Origin: Heracleum sosnowskyi
Taxonomy: Eukaryota; Streptophyta; Magnoliopsida; Apiales; Apiaceae
NCBI GenBank assembly: GCA_030848705.1
Contig: JAUIZM010000095.1
Span: 124,001 to 188,000, forward strand
Reading direction: 5' to 3'
DNA: 64,000 nucleotides
Shown: positions 26,001-41,000 of the stretch, piece by piece
Layout: the number at the start of each line of letters is the position of its first letter
How positions within the stretch are numbered: position 1 is the stretch's first letter
Translations under genes and position numbers: made by a program
Notes under the pieces: model-generated
Seen by the model: the letters and a program-made list of their open reading frames with translations, nothing else
Databases searched by the model: none
Told to the model about the DNA's origin: nothing

Positions 26001-29000
26001 ATGAAATTTCACGTTTTTTGGTCCGTACGTCCATTTTGGTCCTCTATTTTAGCACGTGACAAAAAAAATTGGAAGAAAAATGTCCGGAACCTCGTTTTTT
26101 GAGCGTGTGAAAATGCCAGTGAAACCAGTTTTGGGTCAAAAAGTGGGTTTTTTTCCATTTTCGGGGGTCGAAAAAACCCATTTCCGGAAATGAAATTTCG
26201 CGTTTTTTGGTCCGTACGTCCATTTTGTACCTCTATTTTAGCACGTGAAAAAAAAAATCGGAAGAAAAATGTCCGGAACCTCGTTTTTTGAGCGTGTGAA
26301 AATGCCAGTGAAACCAGTTTTGGGCCAAAAAGTGGGTTTTTTTCCATTTTCGGGGATCGAAAAAACCCATTTCCGGAAATGAAATTTCATGTTTTTTGGT
26401 CCGTACGTCCATTTTTACCTCTATTTTAGCACGTGACAAAAAAAATCGGAAGAAAAATTTCCGGAACCTCGTTTTTTGAGCGCGTGAAAATGCCAGTGAA
26501 ACCAGTTTTGGGCCAAAAAGTGGGTTTTTTTCCCATTTTCGGAGGTCGAAAAAACCCATTTCCGAAAATGAAATTTCACGTTTTTTGGTCCGTACGTCCA
26601 TTTTGGTCCTCTATTTTAGCACGTGACAAAAAAAATTGGAAGAAAAATGTCCGGAACCTCGTTTTTTGAGCGCGTGAAAATGCCAGTGAAACCAGTTTTG
26701 GGCCGAAAAGTGGGTTTTTTCCCATTTTCGGGGGTCGAAAAAACCCATTTCCGGAAATGAAATTTCGCGTTTTTTGGTCCGTACGTCCATTTTGTACCTC
26801 TATTTTAGCACGTGACAAAAACAATTGGAAGAAAAATGTCCGGAACCTCATTTTTTGAGCGTGTGAAAATGCCAGTGAAACCAGTTTTGGGTCAAAAAGT
26901 GGGTTTTTTCCCATTTTCGGGGGTCGAAAAAACCCATTTCCGGAAATCAAATTTCGCGTTTTTTGGTCCGTACGTCCATTTTGTACCTCTATTTTAGCAC
27001 GTGACAAAAAAAATCGGAAGAAAAATGTCCGGAACCTCGTTTTTTGAGCGCGTGAAAATGCCAGTGATCCAGTTTTGGGCTGAAAAGTGGGTTTTTTCCC
27101 ATTTTCGGGGGTCGAAAAAACCAATTTGCGGAAATGAAATTTCGCGTTTTTTGGTCCGTACGTCCATTTTGTACCTCTATTTTAGCACGTGACAAAAAAA
27201 ATCGGAAGAAAAATTTCCGGAACCTCGTTTTTTGAGCGCGTGAAAATGCCAGTGAAACCAGTTTTGGGCCGAAAAGTAGGTTTTTCCCATTTTCTGGGGT
27301 CGAAAAAACCCATTTCTAGAAATGAAATTTCGCGTTTTTTGGTCCGTACGTCCATTTTATACCTCTATTTTAGCACGTGACAAAAAAAATCGGAAGAAAA
27401 ATGTCTGTAACCTCGTTTTTTGAGTGCGTGAAAATGCCCAGTGAAACCAGTTTTGGGCCAAAAAGTGGGTTTTTTCCCATTTTCGGGGGTCGAAAAAACC
27501 CATTTCCGGAATTGAAATTTCGCGTTTTTTGGTCCATACGTCCATTTTGTACCTCTATTTTAGCACGTGACAAAAAAAATCGGAAGAAAAATGTCCGGAA
27601 CCTCGTTTTTTGAGCGCGTGAAAATGCCAGTGAAACCAGTTTTGGGCCAAAAAGTGGGTTTTTTCCCATTTTCGGGGATCGAAAAAACCCATTTCCGGAA
27701 ATGAAATTTCATGTTTTTTGGTCCGTACGTCCATTTTTTCCTCTATTTTAGCACGTGACAAAAAAAATCGGAAGAAAAATTTCCGGAACCTCATTTTTTG
27801 AGCGCGTGAAAATGCCAGTGAAACCAGTTTTGGGCCAAAAAGTGGGTTTTTTCCCATTTTCGGAGGTCGAAAAAACCCATTTCCGGAAATGAAATTTCGC
27901 GTTTTTTGGTCCGTACGTCCATTTAGTACCTCTATTTTAGCACGTGACAAAAAAAAATCGGAAGAAAAATGTCCGGAACCTCGTTTTTTGAGCGCGTGAA
28001 AATGCCAGTGAAACCAGTTTTGGGCCGAAAAGTGGGTTTTTTCCCATTTTCGGGGGTCGAAAAAACCCATTTCCGGAAATAAAATTTCGCGTTTTTTGGT
28101 CCGTACGTCCATTTTGTACCTCTATTTTAGCACGTGACAAAAAAAATCGGAAGAAAAATGTCCGGAACCTCGTTTTTTGAGCGCGTGAAAATGCCAGTGA
28201 AACCAGTTTTGGGCCGAAAAGTGGGTTTTTTCCCATTTTCGGGGGTCAAAAAAACCCATTTCCGGAAATCAAATTTCGCGTTTTTTGGTCCGTACGTCCA
28301 TCTTGTACCTCTATTTTAGCACGTGACAAAAAAAATCGGAAGAAAAATGTCCGGAACCTCGTTTTTTGAGCGCGTGAAAATGCCAGTGATCCAGTTTTGG
28401 GCTGAAAAGTGGGTTTTTTCCCATTTTCGGGGGTCAAAAAAACCAATTTGCGGAAATGAAATTTCGCGTTTTTTGGTCCGTACGTCCATTTTGTACCTCT
28501 ATTTTAGCACGTGACAAAAAAAATCGGAAGAAAAATTTCCGGAACCTCGTTTTTTGAGCGCGTGAAAATGCCAGTGAAACCAGTTTTGGGCCAAAAAGTG
28601 GGTTTTTTCCCATTTTCGGAGGTCGAAAAAACCCATTTCCGGAAATGAAATTTCACGTTTTTTGGTCCGTACGTCCATTTTGTACCTCTATTTTAGCACG
28701 TGACAAAAAAAATCGGAAGAAAAATGTCCGGAACCTCGTTTTTTGAGCGTGTGAAAATGCCAGTGAAACCAGTTTTGGGCCGAAAAGTGGGTTTTTTCCC
28801 ATTTTCGGGGGCCAAAAAAACCCATTTCCGGAAATGAAATTTCGCGTTTTTTGGTCCGTACGTCCATTTTGTACCTCTATTTTAGCACGTGACAAAAACA
28901 ATTGGAAGAAAAATGTCCGGAACCTCGTTTTTTGAGCGTGTGAAAATGCCAGTGAAACCAGTTTTGGGTCAAAAAGTGGGTTTTTTTTCCATTTTCGGGG

Positions 29001-31950
29001 GTCGAAAAAACCCATTTCGGGAAATGAAATTTCGCGTTTTTTGGTCCGTACGTCCATTTTGTACCTCTATTTTAGCACGTGACAAAAAAAAATCGGAAGA
29101 AAAATGTCCGGAACCTCGTTTTTTGAGCGCGTGAAAATGCCAGTGAAACCAGTTTTGGGCCAAAAAGTGGGTTTTTTCCCATTTTCGGGGATCGAAAAAA
29201 CCCATTTCCGGAAATGAAATTTCATGTTTTTTGGTCCGTACGTCCATTTTTACCTCTATTTTAGCACGTGACAAAAAAGATCGGAAGAAAAATTTCCGGA
29301 ACCTCGTTTTTTGAGCGCGTGAAAATGCCAGTGAAACCAGTTTTGGGCCAAAAAGTGGGTTTTTTCCCATTTTCGGAGGTCGAAAAAACCCATTTCCGGA
29401 AATGAAATTTCGCGTTTTTTGGTCCGTACGTCCATTTTATACCTCTATTTTAGCACGTGACAAAAAAAATCGGAAGAAAAATGTCCGGAACCTCGTTTTT
29501 TGAGCGCGTGAAAATGCCAGTGAAACTAGTTTTGGGGCGAAAAGTGGGTTTTTTCCCATTTTCGGGGGTCGAAAAAACCCATTTCCGGAAATCAAATTTC
29601 GCGTTTTTTGGTCCGTACGTCCATTTTGTACCTCTATTTTAGCACGTGACAAAAAAAAATCGGAAGAAAAATGTCCGGAACCTCGTTTTTTGAGCGCGTG
29701 AAAATGCCAGTGATCCAGTTTTGGGCCGAAAAGTGGGTTTTTTCCCATTTTCGGGGGTCGAAAAAACCAATTTGCGGAAATGAAATTTCGCGTTTTTTGG
29801 TCCGTACGTCCATTTTGTACCTCTATTTTAGCACGTGACAAAAAAAATCGGAAGAAAAATGTCCGGAACCTCATTTTTTGAGCGCGTGAAAATGCCAGTG
29901 AAACCAGTTTTGGGCCAAAAAGTGGGTTTTTTCCCATTTTCGGGGATCGAAAAAACCCATTTCCGGAAATGAAATTTCATGTTTTTTGGTCCGTACGTCC
30001 ATTTTTACCTCTATTTTAGCACGTGACAAAAAAAATCGGAAGAAAAATTTCCGGAACCTCGTTTTTTGAGCGCGTGAAAATGCCAGTGAAACCAGTTTTG
30101 GACCAAAAAGTGGGTTTTTTCCCATTTTCGGATGTCGAAAAAACCCATTTCCGGAAATGAAATTTCACGTTTTTTGGTCCGTACGTCCATTTTGTACCTC
30201 TATTTTAGCACGTGACAAAAAAAATCGGAAGAAAAATGTCCGGAACCTCGTTTTTTGAGCGCGTGAAAATGCCAGTGAAACCAGTTTTGGGCCGAAAAGT
30301 GGGTTTTTTTCCCATTTTCGGGGGTCGAAAAAACCCATTTCCGGAAATGAAATTTCGCGTTTTTTGGTCCGTACGTCCATTTTGTACCTCTATTTTAGCA
30401 CGTGACAAAAACAATTGGAAGAAAAATGTCCGGAACCTCGTTTTTTGAGCGTGTGAAAATGCCAGTGAAACCAGTTTTGGGTCAAAAAGTGGGTTTTTTT
30501 CCATTTTCGGGGGTCGAAAAAACCCATTTCCGGAAATGAAATTTCGCGTTTTTTGGTCCGTACGTCCATTTTGTACCTCTATTTAGCACGTGACAAAAAA
30601 ATCGGAAAAAAAATGTCCGGAACCTCGTTTTTTGAGCGCGTGAAAATGCCAGTTAAACCAGTTTTGGGCCAAAAAGTGGGTTTTTTCCCATTTTCGGGGA
30701 TCGAAAAAACCCATTTTCGGAAATGAAATTTCATGTTTTTTGGTCCGTACGTCCATTTTTACCTCTATTTTAGCACGTGACAAAAAAGATCGGAAGAAAA
30801 ATTTCCGGAACCTCGTTTTTTGAGCGCGTGAAAATGCCAGTGAAACCAGTTTTGGGCCAAAAAGTGGGTTTTTTCCCATTTTCGGAGGTCGAAAAAACCC
30901 ATTTCCGGAAATGAAATTTCGCGTTTTTTGGTCCGTACGTCCATTTTGTACCTCTATTTTAGCACGTGACAAAAAAAATCGGAAGAAAAATGTCCGGAAC
31001 CTCGTTTTTTGAGCGCGTGAAAATGCCAGTGAAACTAGTTTTGGGCCGAAAAGTGGGTTTTTTCCCATTTTCGGGGGTCGAAAAAACCCATTTCCGGAAA
31101 TCAAATTTCGCGTTTTTTGGTCCGTACGTCCATTTTGTACCTCTATTTTAGCACGTGACAAAAAAAATCGGAAGAAAAATGTCCGGAACCTCGTTTTTTG
31201 AGCGCGTGAAAATGCCAGTGATCCAGTTTTGGGCCGAAAAGTGGGTTTTTTCCCATTTTCGGGGGCCGAAAAAACCAATTTGCGGAAATGAAATTTCGCG
31301 TTTTTTGGTCCGTACGTCCATTTTGTACCTCTATTTTAGCACGTGACAAAAAAAATCGGAAGAAAAATATCCGGAACCTCGTTTTTTGAGCGCGTGAAAA
31401 TGCCAGTGAAACCAGTTTTGGGCCGAAAAGTAGGTTTTTTCCCATTTTCGGGGGGTCGAAAAAACCCATTTCCGGAAATGAAATTTCGCGTTTTTTGGTC
31501 CGTACGTCCATTTTGTACCTCTATTTTAGCACGTGACAAAAAAAATCGGAATAAAAATGTCCGGAACCTCGTTTTTTGAGCGCGTGAAAATGCCAGTGAA
31601 ACGAGTTTTGGGCCGAAAAGTGGGTTTTTTCCCATTTTCGGGGGTCGAAAAAACCCATTTCTAGAAATGAAATTTCGCGTTTTTTGGTCCGTACGTCCAT
31701 TTTATACCTCTATTTTAGCACGTGACAAAAAAAATCGGAAGAAAAATGTCCGTAACCTCGTTTTTTGAGTGCGTGAAAATGCCCCAGTGAAACCAGTTTT
31801 GGGCCAAAAAGTTGGTTTTTTCCCATTTTCGGGGGTCGAAAAACCCCATTTCCGGAAATGAAATTTCACGTTTTTTGGTCCGTACGTCCATTTTGTACCT
31901 CTATTTTAGCACGTGACAAAAACAATTGGAAGAAAAATGTCCGGAACCTT

Positions 31951-32020
31951 GTTTTTTGAGCGTGTGAAAATGCCAGTGAAACCAGTTTTGGGCCAAAAAG
32001 TGGGTTTTTTCCCATTTTCG
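31951..32020 (+). repeat. Chimeric monomer marking a two-monomer deletion
   Basis: The monomer here begins with the ACCTTG plus GCGTGTG subtype and ends with the GGAGGTCG plus TTCACG subtype. In the paralogous stretches at about 15.1-15.6 kb and 43.65-44.16 kb these halves belong to two different monomers with one full monomer between them. The crossover lies somewhere in the shared sequence between the CCTTG variant and GAGGTCG, and it removes about 374 bp. This fits one unequal exchange after the larger duplication, or a gain of two monomers in the other copies. Confidence 0.75.
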
Positions 32021-35000
32021 GAGGTCGAAAAAACCCATTTCCGGAAATGAAATTTCACGTTTTTTGGTCCGTACGTCCATTTTGTACCTCTATTTTAGCA
32101 CGTGACAAAAAAAATCGGAAGAAAAATGTCCGGAACCTCGTTTTTTGAGCGCGTGAAAATGCCAGTGAAACCAGTTTTGGGCCGAAAAGTGGGTTTTTTC
32201 CCATTTTCGGGGGTCGAAAAAACCCATTTCCGGAAATGAAATTTCGCATTTTTTGGTCCGTACGTCCATTTTGTACCTCTATTTTAGCACGTGACAAAAA
32301 CAATTGGAAGAAAAATGTCCGGAACCTCGTTTTTTGAGCGTGTGAAAATGCCAGTGAAACCAGTTTTGGGTCAAAAAGTGGGTTTTTTTCCATTTTCGGG
32401 GGTCGAAAAAACCCATTTCCGGAAATGAAATTTCGCGTTTTTTGGTCCGTACGTCCATTTTGTACCTCTATTTTAGCACGTGAAAAAAAAAATCGGAAGA
32501 AAAATGTCCGGAACCTCGTTTTTTGAGCGCGTGAAAATGCCAGTGAAACCAGTTTTGGGCCAAAAAGTGGGTTTTTTTTCCATTTTCGGGGATCGAAAAA
32601 ACCCATTTCCGGAAATGAAATTTCATGTTTTTTGGTCCGTACGTCCATTTTTTACCTCTATTTTAGCACGTGACAAAAAAATCGGAAGAAAAATGTCCGG
32701 AACCTGGTTTTTTGAGCGCGTGAAAATGCCAGTGAAACCAGTTTTGGGCCAAAAAGTGGGTTTTTTCCCATTTTTGGGGGTCGAAAAAACCCATTTCCGG
32801 AAATGAAATTTCACGTTTTTTGGTCCGTACGTCCATTTTGTATCTCTATTTTAGCACGTGAGAAAAAAAATCGGAAGAAAAATGTCCGGAACCTCATTTT
32901 TTGAGCGCGTGAAAATGCCAGTGAAACCAGTTTTGGGCCAAAAAGTGGGTTTTTTCCCATTTTCGGGGGTCGAAAAAAACCCATTTCCGAAAATGCAATT
33001 TCGCGTTTTTTGGTCCGTACGTCCATTTTGTATCTCTATTTTAGCACGTGAGAAAAAAAATCGGAAGAAAAATGTCCGGAACCTCGTTTTTTGAGCGCGT
33101 GAAAATGCCAGTGAAACCAGTTTTGGGCCAAAAAGTGGGTTTTTTCCCATTTTCGGGGGTCGAAAAAACCCATTTCCGGAAATGAAATTTCGCGTTTTTT
33201 GGTCCGTACGTCCATTTTGTACCTCTATTTTAGCACGTGACAAAAATAATCGGAAGAAAAATGTCCGGAACCTCGTTTTTTGAGCGCGTGAAAATGCCAG
33301 TGAAACCAGTTTTGGGCCAAAAAGTGGGTTTTTTCCCATTTTCGGGGGTCGAAAAAACCCATTTCCGGAAATGAAATTTCGCGTTTTTTCGTCCGTACGC
33401 CCATTTTGTACCTCTATTTTAGCACGTGACAAAAAAATCGGAAGAAAAATGTCCGGAACCTCGTTTTTTGAGCGCGTGAAAATGCCAGTGAAACCAGTTT
33501 TGGGCCAAAAAGTGGGTTTTTTCCCATTTTCGGGGGTCGAAAAAACCCATTTCCGGAAATGAAATTTCGCGTTTTTTGGTCCGTACGTCCATTTTGTACC
33601 TCTATTTTAGCACGTGAGAAAAAAAATCGGAAGAAAAATGTCCGGAACCTCATTTTTTGAGCGCGTGAAAATGCCAGTGAAACCAGTTTTGGGCCAAAAA
33701 GTGGGTTTTTTCCCATTCTCGGGGGTCGAAAAAACCCATTTCCGGAAATGAAATTTCGCGTTTTTTGGTCCGTACGTCCATTTTGTACCTCTATTTTAGC
33801 ACGTGACAAAAAAAATCGGAAGAAAAATGTCCGGAACCTCGTTTTTTGAGCGCGTGAAAATGCCAGTGAAACCAGTTTTGGGCCAAAAAGTGGGTTTTTT
33901 CCCATTTTCGGGGGTCGAAAAAACCCATTTCCGGAAATGAAATTTCGCGTTTTTTGGTCCGTACGTCCATTTTGTACCTCTATTTTAGCACGTGACAAAA
34001 ATAATCGGAAGAAAAATGTCCGGAACCTCGTTTTTTGAGCGCGTGAAAATGCCAGTGAAACCAGTTTTGGGCCAAAAAGTGGGTTTTTTCCCATTTCCGG
34101 GGGTCGAAAAAACCCATTTCTGGAAATGAAATTTCGCGTTTTTTGCTCCGTACGTCCATTTTGTACCTCTATTTTAGCACGTGACAAAAAAATCGGAAGA
34201 AAAATGTCCGGAACCTCGTTTTTTGAGCGCGTGAAAATGCCAGTGAAACCAGTTTTGGGCCAAAAAGTGGGGTTTTTCCCATTTTCGGGGATCGAAAAAA
34301 CCCATTTTCGGAAATGAAATTTCATGTTTTTTGGTCCGTACGTCCATTTTTACCTCTATTTTAGCACGTGACAAAAAAAATCGGAAGAAAAATTTCCGGA
34401 ACCTCGTTTTTTTGAGCGCGTGAAAATGCCAGGGAAACCAGTTTTGGGCCAAAAAGTGGGTTTTTTCCCATTTTCGGAGGTCGAAAAAAACCCATTTCCG
34501 AAATGAAATTTCGCGTTTTTTGGTCCGTACGTCCATTTTGTACCTCTATTTTAGCACGTGACAAAAAAATCGGAAGAAAAATGTCCGGAACCTCATTTTT
34601 TGAGCGCGTGAAAATGCCAGTGAAACCAGTTTTGGGCCGAAAAGTGGGTTTTTTCCCATTTTCGGGGGTCGAAAAAACCCATTTCCGGAAATAAAATTTC
34701 GCGTTTTTTGGTCCGTACGTCCATTTTGTACCTCTATTTTAGCACGTGACAAAAAAAATCGGAAGAAAAATGTCCGGAACCTCGTTTTTTGAGCGCGTGA
34801 AAATGCCAGTGATCCAGTTTTGGGCCGACAAGTGGGTTTTTTCCCATTTTCGGGGGTCGAAAAAACTAATTTGCGGATATGAAATTTCGCATTTTTTGGT
34901 CCGTACGTCCATTTTGTACCTCTATTTAGCACGTGACAAAAAAAAATCGGAAGAAAAATGTCCGGAACCTCGTTTTTTGAGCGCGTGAAAATGCCAGTGA

Positions 35001-38000
35001 AACCAGTTTTGTGCCGAAAAGTAGGTTTTTCCCCATTTTTGGGGGTCGAAAAAACCCATTTCTGGAAATGAAATTTCGCGTTTTTTGGTCCGTACGTCCA
35101 TTTTGTACTCTATTTTAGCACGTGACAAAAAAAATCGTAAGAAAAATGTCCGGAACCTCGTTTTTTGAGCGCGTTGAAAATGCCAGTGAAACCAGTTTTG
35201 GGCCAAAAAATGGGTTTTTTCCCATTTTCGGGGATCGAAAAAACCCATTTCCGGAAATGAAATTTCATGTTTTTTGGTCCGTACGTCCATTTTTACCTCT
35301 ATTTTAGCACGTGACAAAAAAAATCGAAAGAAAAATTTCCGGAACCTCGATTTTTGAGCGCGTGAAAATGCGAGTGAAACCAGTTTTGGGCCAAAAAATG
35401 GGTTTTTTCCCATTTTCGGAGGTCGAAAAAACCCATTTCCGGAAATAAAATTTCGCGTTTTTTTGGTCTGTACATCCATTTTGTACCTCTATTTTAGCAC
35501 GTGACATAAAAAATCGGAAGAAAAATGTTCGGAACCTCGTTTTTTGAGCGCGTGAAAATGCCAGTGAAACCAGTTTTGGGCCGAAAAGTGGGTTTTTTCC
35601 CATTTTCGGGGGTCGAAAAAACCCATTTCCGGAAATAAAATTTCGCGTTTTTTGGTCTGTACATCCATTTTGTACCTCTATTTTAGCACGTGACATAAAA
35701 AATCGGAAGAAAAATGTTCGGAACCTCGTTTTTTGAGCGCGTGAAAATGCCAGTGAAACCAGTTTTGGGCCGAAAAGTAGGTTTTTTCCCATTTTCGGGG
35801 GTCGAAAAAACCCATTTCCGGAAATGAAATTTCGCGTTTTTTGGTCCGTACGTCCATTTTGTACCTCTATTTTATCACGTGACAAAAAAAATCGGAATAA
35901 AAATGTCCGGAACCTCGTTTTTTGAGCGCGTGAAAATGCCAGTGAAACGAGTTTTGGGCCAAAAAGTGGGTTTTTTCCCATTTTCGGGGGTCGAAAAAAC
36001 CCATTTCTAGAAATGAAATTTCGCATTTTTTGGTCCGTACGTCCATTTTATACCTCTATTTTAGCACGTGACAAAAAAAATCGGAAGAAAAATGTCCGTA
36101 ACCTCATTTTTTGAGTGCGTGAAAATGCCCCAGTGAAACCAGTTTTGGGCCAAAAAGTGGGTTTTTTCCCATTTTCGGGGGTCGAAAAAACCCATTTCCG
36201 GAAATGAAATTTCGCGTTTTTTGGTCCGTACGTCCATTTTGTACCTCTATTTTAGCACGTGACAAAAAAAATCGGAAGAAAAATGTCCGGAACCTCGTTT
36301 TTTGAGCGCGTGAAAATGCCAGTGAAACCAGTTTTGGGCCAAAAAGTGGGTTTTTTCCCATTTTCGGGGATCGAAAAAACCCATTTCCGGAAATGAAATT
36401 TCATGTATTTTGGTCCGTACGTCCATTTTTACCTCTATTTTAGCACGTGACAAAAAAAATCGGAAGAAAAATTTCCGGAAACTCGTTTTTTGAGCGCGTG
36501 AAAATGCCAGTGAAACCAGTTTTGGGCCAAAAAGTGGGTTTTTTCCCATTTTCGGAGGTCGAAAAAACCCATTTCCGGAAATGAAATTTCACGTTTTTTT
36601 GGTCCGTACGTCCATTTTGTACCTCTATTTTAGCACGTGACAAAAAAAATCGGAAGAAAAATGTCCGGAACCTCGTTTTTTGAGCGCGTGAAAATGCCAG
36701 TGAAACCAGTTTTTGGGCCGAAAAGTGGGTTTTTTCCCATTTTCGGGGGTCGAAAAAACCCATTTCCGGAAATGAAATTTCGCATTTTTTGGTCCGTACG
36801 TCCATTTTGTACCTCTATTTTAGCACGTGACAAAAACAATTGGAAGAAAAATGTCCGGAACCTCGTTTTTTGAGCGTGTGAAAATGCCAGTGAAACCAGT
36901 TTTGGGTCAAAAAGTGGGTTTTTTTCCATTTTCGGGGGGTCGAAAAAACCCATTTCCGGAAATGAAATTTCGCATTTTTTGGTCCGTACGTCCATTTTAT
37001 ACCTCTATTTTAGCACGTGACAAAAAAAATCGGAAGAAAAATGTCCGTAACCTCATTTTTTGAGTGCGTGAAAATGCCCCAGTGAAACCAGTTTTGGGCC
37101 AAAAAGTGGGTTTTTTCCCATTTTCGGGGGTCGAAAAAACCCATTTCCGGAAATGAAATTTCGCGTTTTTTGGTCCGTACGTCCATTTTGTACCTCTATT
37201 TTAGCACGTGACAAAAAAAATCGGAAGAAAAATGTCCGGAACCTCGTTTTTTGAGCGCGTGAAAATGCCAGTGAAACCAGTTTTGGGCCAAAAAGTGGGT
37301 TTTTTCCCATTTTCGGGGATCGAAAAAACCCATTTCCGGAAATGAAATTTCATGTATTTTGGTCCGTACGTCCATTTTTACCTCTATTTTAGCACGTGAC
37401 AAAAAAAATCGGAAGAAAAATTTCCGGAAACTCGTTTTTTGAGCGCGTGAAAATGCCAGTGAAACCAGTTTTGGGCCAAAAAGTGGGTTTTTTCCCATTT
37501 TCGGAGGTCGAAAAAACCCATTTCCGGAAATGAAATTTCACGTTTTTTGGTCCGTACGTCCATTTTGTACCTCTATTTTAGCACGTGACAAAAAAAATCG
37601 GAAGAAAAATGTCCGGAACCTCGTTTTTTGAGCGCGTGAAAATGCCAGTGAAACCAGTTTTGGGCCGAAAAGTGGGTTTTTTCCCATTTTCGGGGGTCGA
37701 AAAAACCCATTTCCGGAAATGAAATTTCGCATTTTTTGGTCCGTACGTCCATTTTGTACCTCTATTTTAGCACGTGACAAAAACAATTGGAAGAAAAATG
37801 TCCGGAACCTCGTTTTTTGAGCGTGTGAAAATGCCAGTGAAACCAGTTTTGGGTCAAAAAGTGGGTTTTTTTCCATTTTCGGGGGTCGAAAAAACCCATT
37901 TCCGGAAATGAAATTTCGCGTTTTTTGGTCCGTACGTCCATTTTGTACCTCTATTTTAGCACGTGAAAAAAAAAATCGGAAGAAAAATGTCCGGAACCTC

Positions 38001-41000
38001 GTTTTTTGAGCGCGTGAAAATGCCAGTGAAACCAGTTTTGGGCCAAAAAGTGGGTTTTTTTCCATTTTCGGGGATCGAAAAAACCCATTTCCGGAAATGA
38101 AATTTCATGTTTTTTGGTCCGTACGTCCATTTTTACCTCTATTTTAGCACGTGACAAAAAAAATCGGAAGAAAAATTTCCGGAACCTCGTTTTTTGAGCG
38201 CGTGAAAATGCCAGTGAAACCAGTTTTGGGCCAAAAAGTGGGTTTTTTCCCATTTTCGGAGGTCGAAAAAACCCATTTCCGAAAATGAAATTTCACGTTT
38301 TTTGGTCCGTACGTCCATTTTGGTCCTCTATTTTAGCACGTGACAAAAAAAATTGGAAGAAAAATGTCCGGAACCTCGTTTTTTGAGCGCGTGAAAATGC
38401 CAGTGAAACCAGTTTTGGGCCGAAAAGTGGGTTTTTTCCCATTTTCGGGGGTCGAAAAAACCCATTTCCGGAAATGAAATTTCGCGTTTTTTGGTCCGTA
38501 CGTCCATTTTGTACCTCTATTTTAGCACGTGACAAAAACAATTGGAAGAAAAATGTCCGGAACCTCATTTTTTGAGCGTGTGAAAATGCCAGTGAAACCA
38601 GTTTTGGGTCAAAAAGTGGGTTTTTTCCCATTTTCGGGGGTCGAAAAAACCCATTTCCGGAAATCAAATTTCGCGTTTTTTGGTCCGTACGTCCATTTTG
38701 TACCTCTATTTTAGCACGTGACAAAAAAAATCGGAAGAAAAATGTCCGGAACCTCGTTTTTTGAGCGCGTGAAAATGCCAGTGATCCAGTTTTGGGCTGA
38801 AAAGTGGGTTTTTTCCCATTTTCGGGGGTCGAAAAAACCAATTTGCGGAAATGAAATTTCGCGTTTTTTGGTCCGTACGTCCATTTTGTACCTCTATTTT
38901 AGCACGTGACAAAAAAAATCGGAAGAAAAATTTCCGGAACCTCGTTTTTTGAGCGCGTGAAAATGCCAGTGAAACCAGTTTTGGGCCGAAAAGTAGGTTT
39001 TTTCCCATTTTCTGGGGTCGAAAAAACCCATTTCTAGAAATGAAATTTCGCGTTTTTTGGTCCGTACGTCCATTTTATACCTCTATTTTAGCACGTGACA
39101 AAAAAAATCGGAAGAAAAATGTCTGTAACCTCGTTTTTTGAGTGCGTGAAAATGCCCAGTGAAACCAGTTTTGGGCCAAAAAGTGGGTTTTTTCCCATTT
39201 TCGGGGGTCGAAAAAACCCATTTCCGGAATTGAAATTTCGCGTTTTTTGGTCCATACGTCCATTTTGTACCTCTATTTTAGCACGTGACAAAAAAAATCG
39301 GAAGAAAAATGTCCGGAACCTCGTTTTTTGAGCGCGTGAAAATGCCAGTGAAACCAGTTTTGGGCCAAAAAGTGGGTTTTTTCCCATTTTCGGGGATCGA
39401 AAAAACCCATTTCCGGAAATGAAATTTCATGTTTTTTGGTCCGTACGTCCATTTTTTCCTCTATTTTAGCACGTGACAAAAAAAATCGGAAGAAAAATTT
39501 CCGGAACCTCGTTTTTTGAGCGCGTGAAAATGCCAGTGAAACCAGTTTTGGGCCAAAAAGTGGGTTTTTTCCCATTTTCGGAGGTCGAAAAAACCCATTT
39601 CCGGAAATGAAATTTCGCGTTTTTTGGTCCGTACGTCCATTTAGTACCTCTATTTTAGCACGTGACAAAAAAAAATCGGAAGAAAAATGTCCGGAACCTC
39701 GTTTTTTGAGCGCGTGAAAATGCCAGTGAAACCAGTTTTGGGCCGAAAAGTGGGTTTTTTCCCATTTTCGGGGGTCGAAAAAACCCATTTCCGGAAATAA
39801 AATTTCGCGTTTTTTGGTCCGTACGTCCATTTTGTACCTCTATTTTAGCACGTGACAAAAAAAATCGGAAGAAAAATGTCCGGAACCTCGTTTTTTGAGC
39901 GCGTGAAAATGCCAGTGAAACCAGTTTTGGGCCGAAAAGTGGGTTTTTTCCCATTTTCGGGGGTCAAAAAAACCCATTTCCGGAAATCAAATTTCGCGTT
40001 TTTTGGTCCGTACGTCCATCTTGTACCTCTATTTTAGCACGTGACAAAAAAAATCGGAAGAAAAATGTCCGGAACCTCGTTTTTTGAGCGCGTGAAAATG
40101 CCAGTGATCCAGTTTTGGGCTGAAAAGTGGGTTTTTTCCCATTTTCGGGGGTCAAAAAAACCAATTTGCGGAAATGAAATTTCGCGTTTTTTGGTCCGTA
40201 CGTCCATTTTGTACCTCTATTTTAGCACGTGACAAAAAAAATCGGAAGAAAAATTTCCGGAACCTCGTTTTTTGAGCGCGTGAAAATGCCAGTGAAACCA
40301 GTTTTGGGCCAAAAAGTGGGTTTTTTCCCATTTTCGGAGGTCGAAAAAACCCATTTCCGGAAATGAAATTTCACGTTTTTTGGTCCGTACGTCCATTTTG
40401 TACCTCTATTTTAGCACGTGACAAAAAAAATCGGAAGAAAAATGTCCGGAACCTCGTTTTTTGAGCGTGTGAAAATGCCAGTGAAACCAGTTTTGGGCCG
40501 AAAAGTGGGTTTTTTCCCATTTTCGGGGGTCAAAAAAACCCATTTCCGGAAATGAAATTTCGCGTTTTTTGGTCCGTACGTCCATTTTGTACCTCTATTT
40601 TAGCACGTGACAAAAACAATTGGAAGAAAAATGTCCGGAACCTCGTTTTTTGAGCGTGTGAAAATGCCAGTGAAACCAGTTTTGGGTCAAAAAGTGGGTT
40701 TTTTTTCCATTTTCGGGGGTCGAAAAAACCCATTTCGGGAAATGAAATTTCGCGTTTTTTGGTCCGTACGTCCATTTTGTACCTCTATTTTAGCACGTGA
40801 CAAAAAAAAATCGGAAGAAAAATGTCCGGAACCTCGTTTTTTGAGCGCGTGAAAATGCCAGTGAAACCAGTTTTGGGCCAAAAAGTGGGTTTTTTCCCAT
40901 TTTCGGGGATCGAAAAAACCCATTTCCGGAAATGAAATTTCATGTTTTTTGGTCCGTACGTCCATTTTTACCTCTATTTTAGCACGTGACAAAAAAGATC

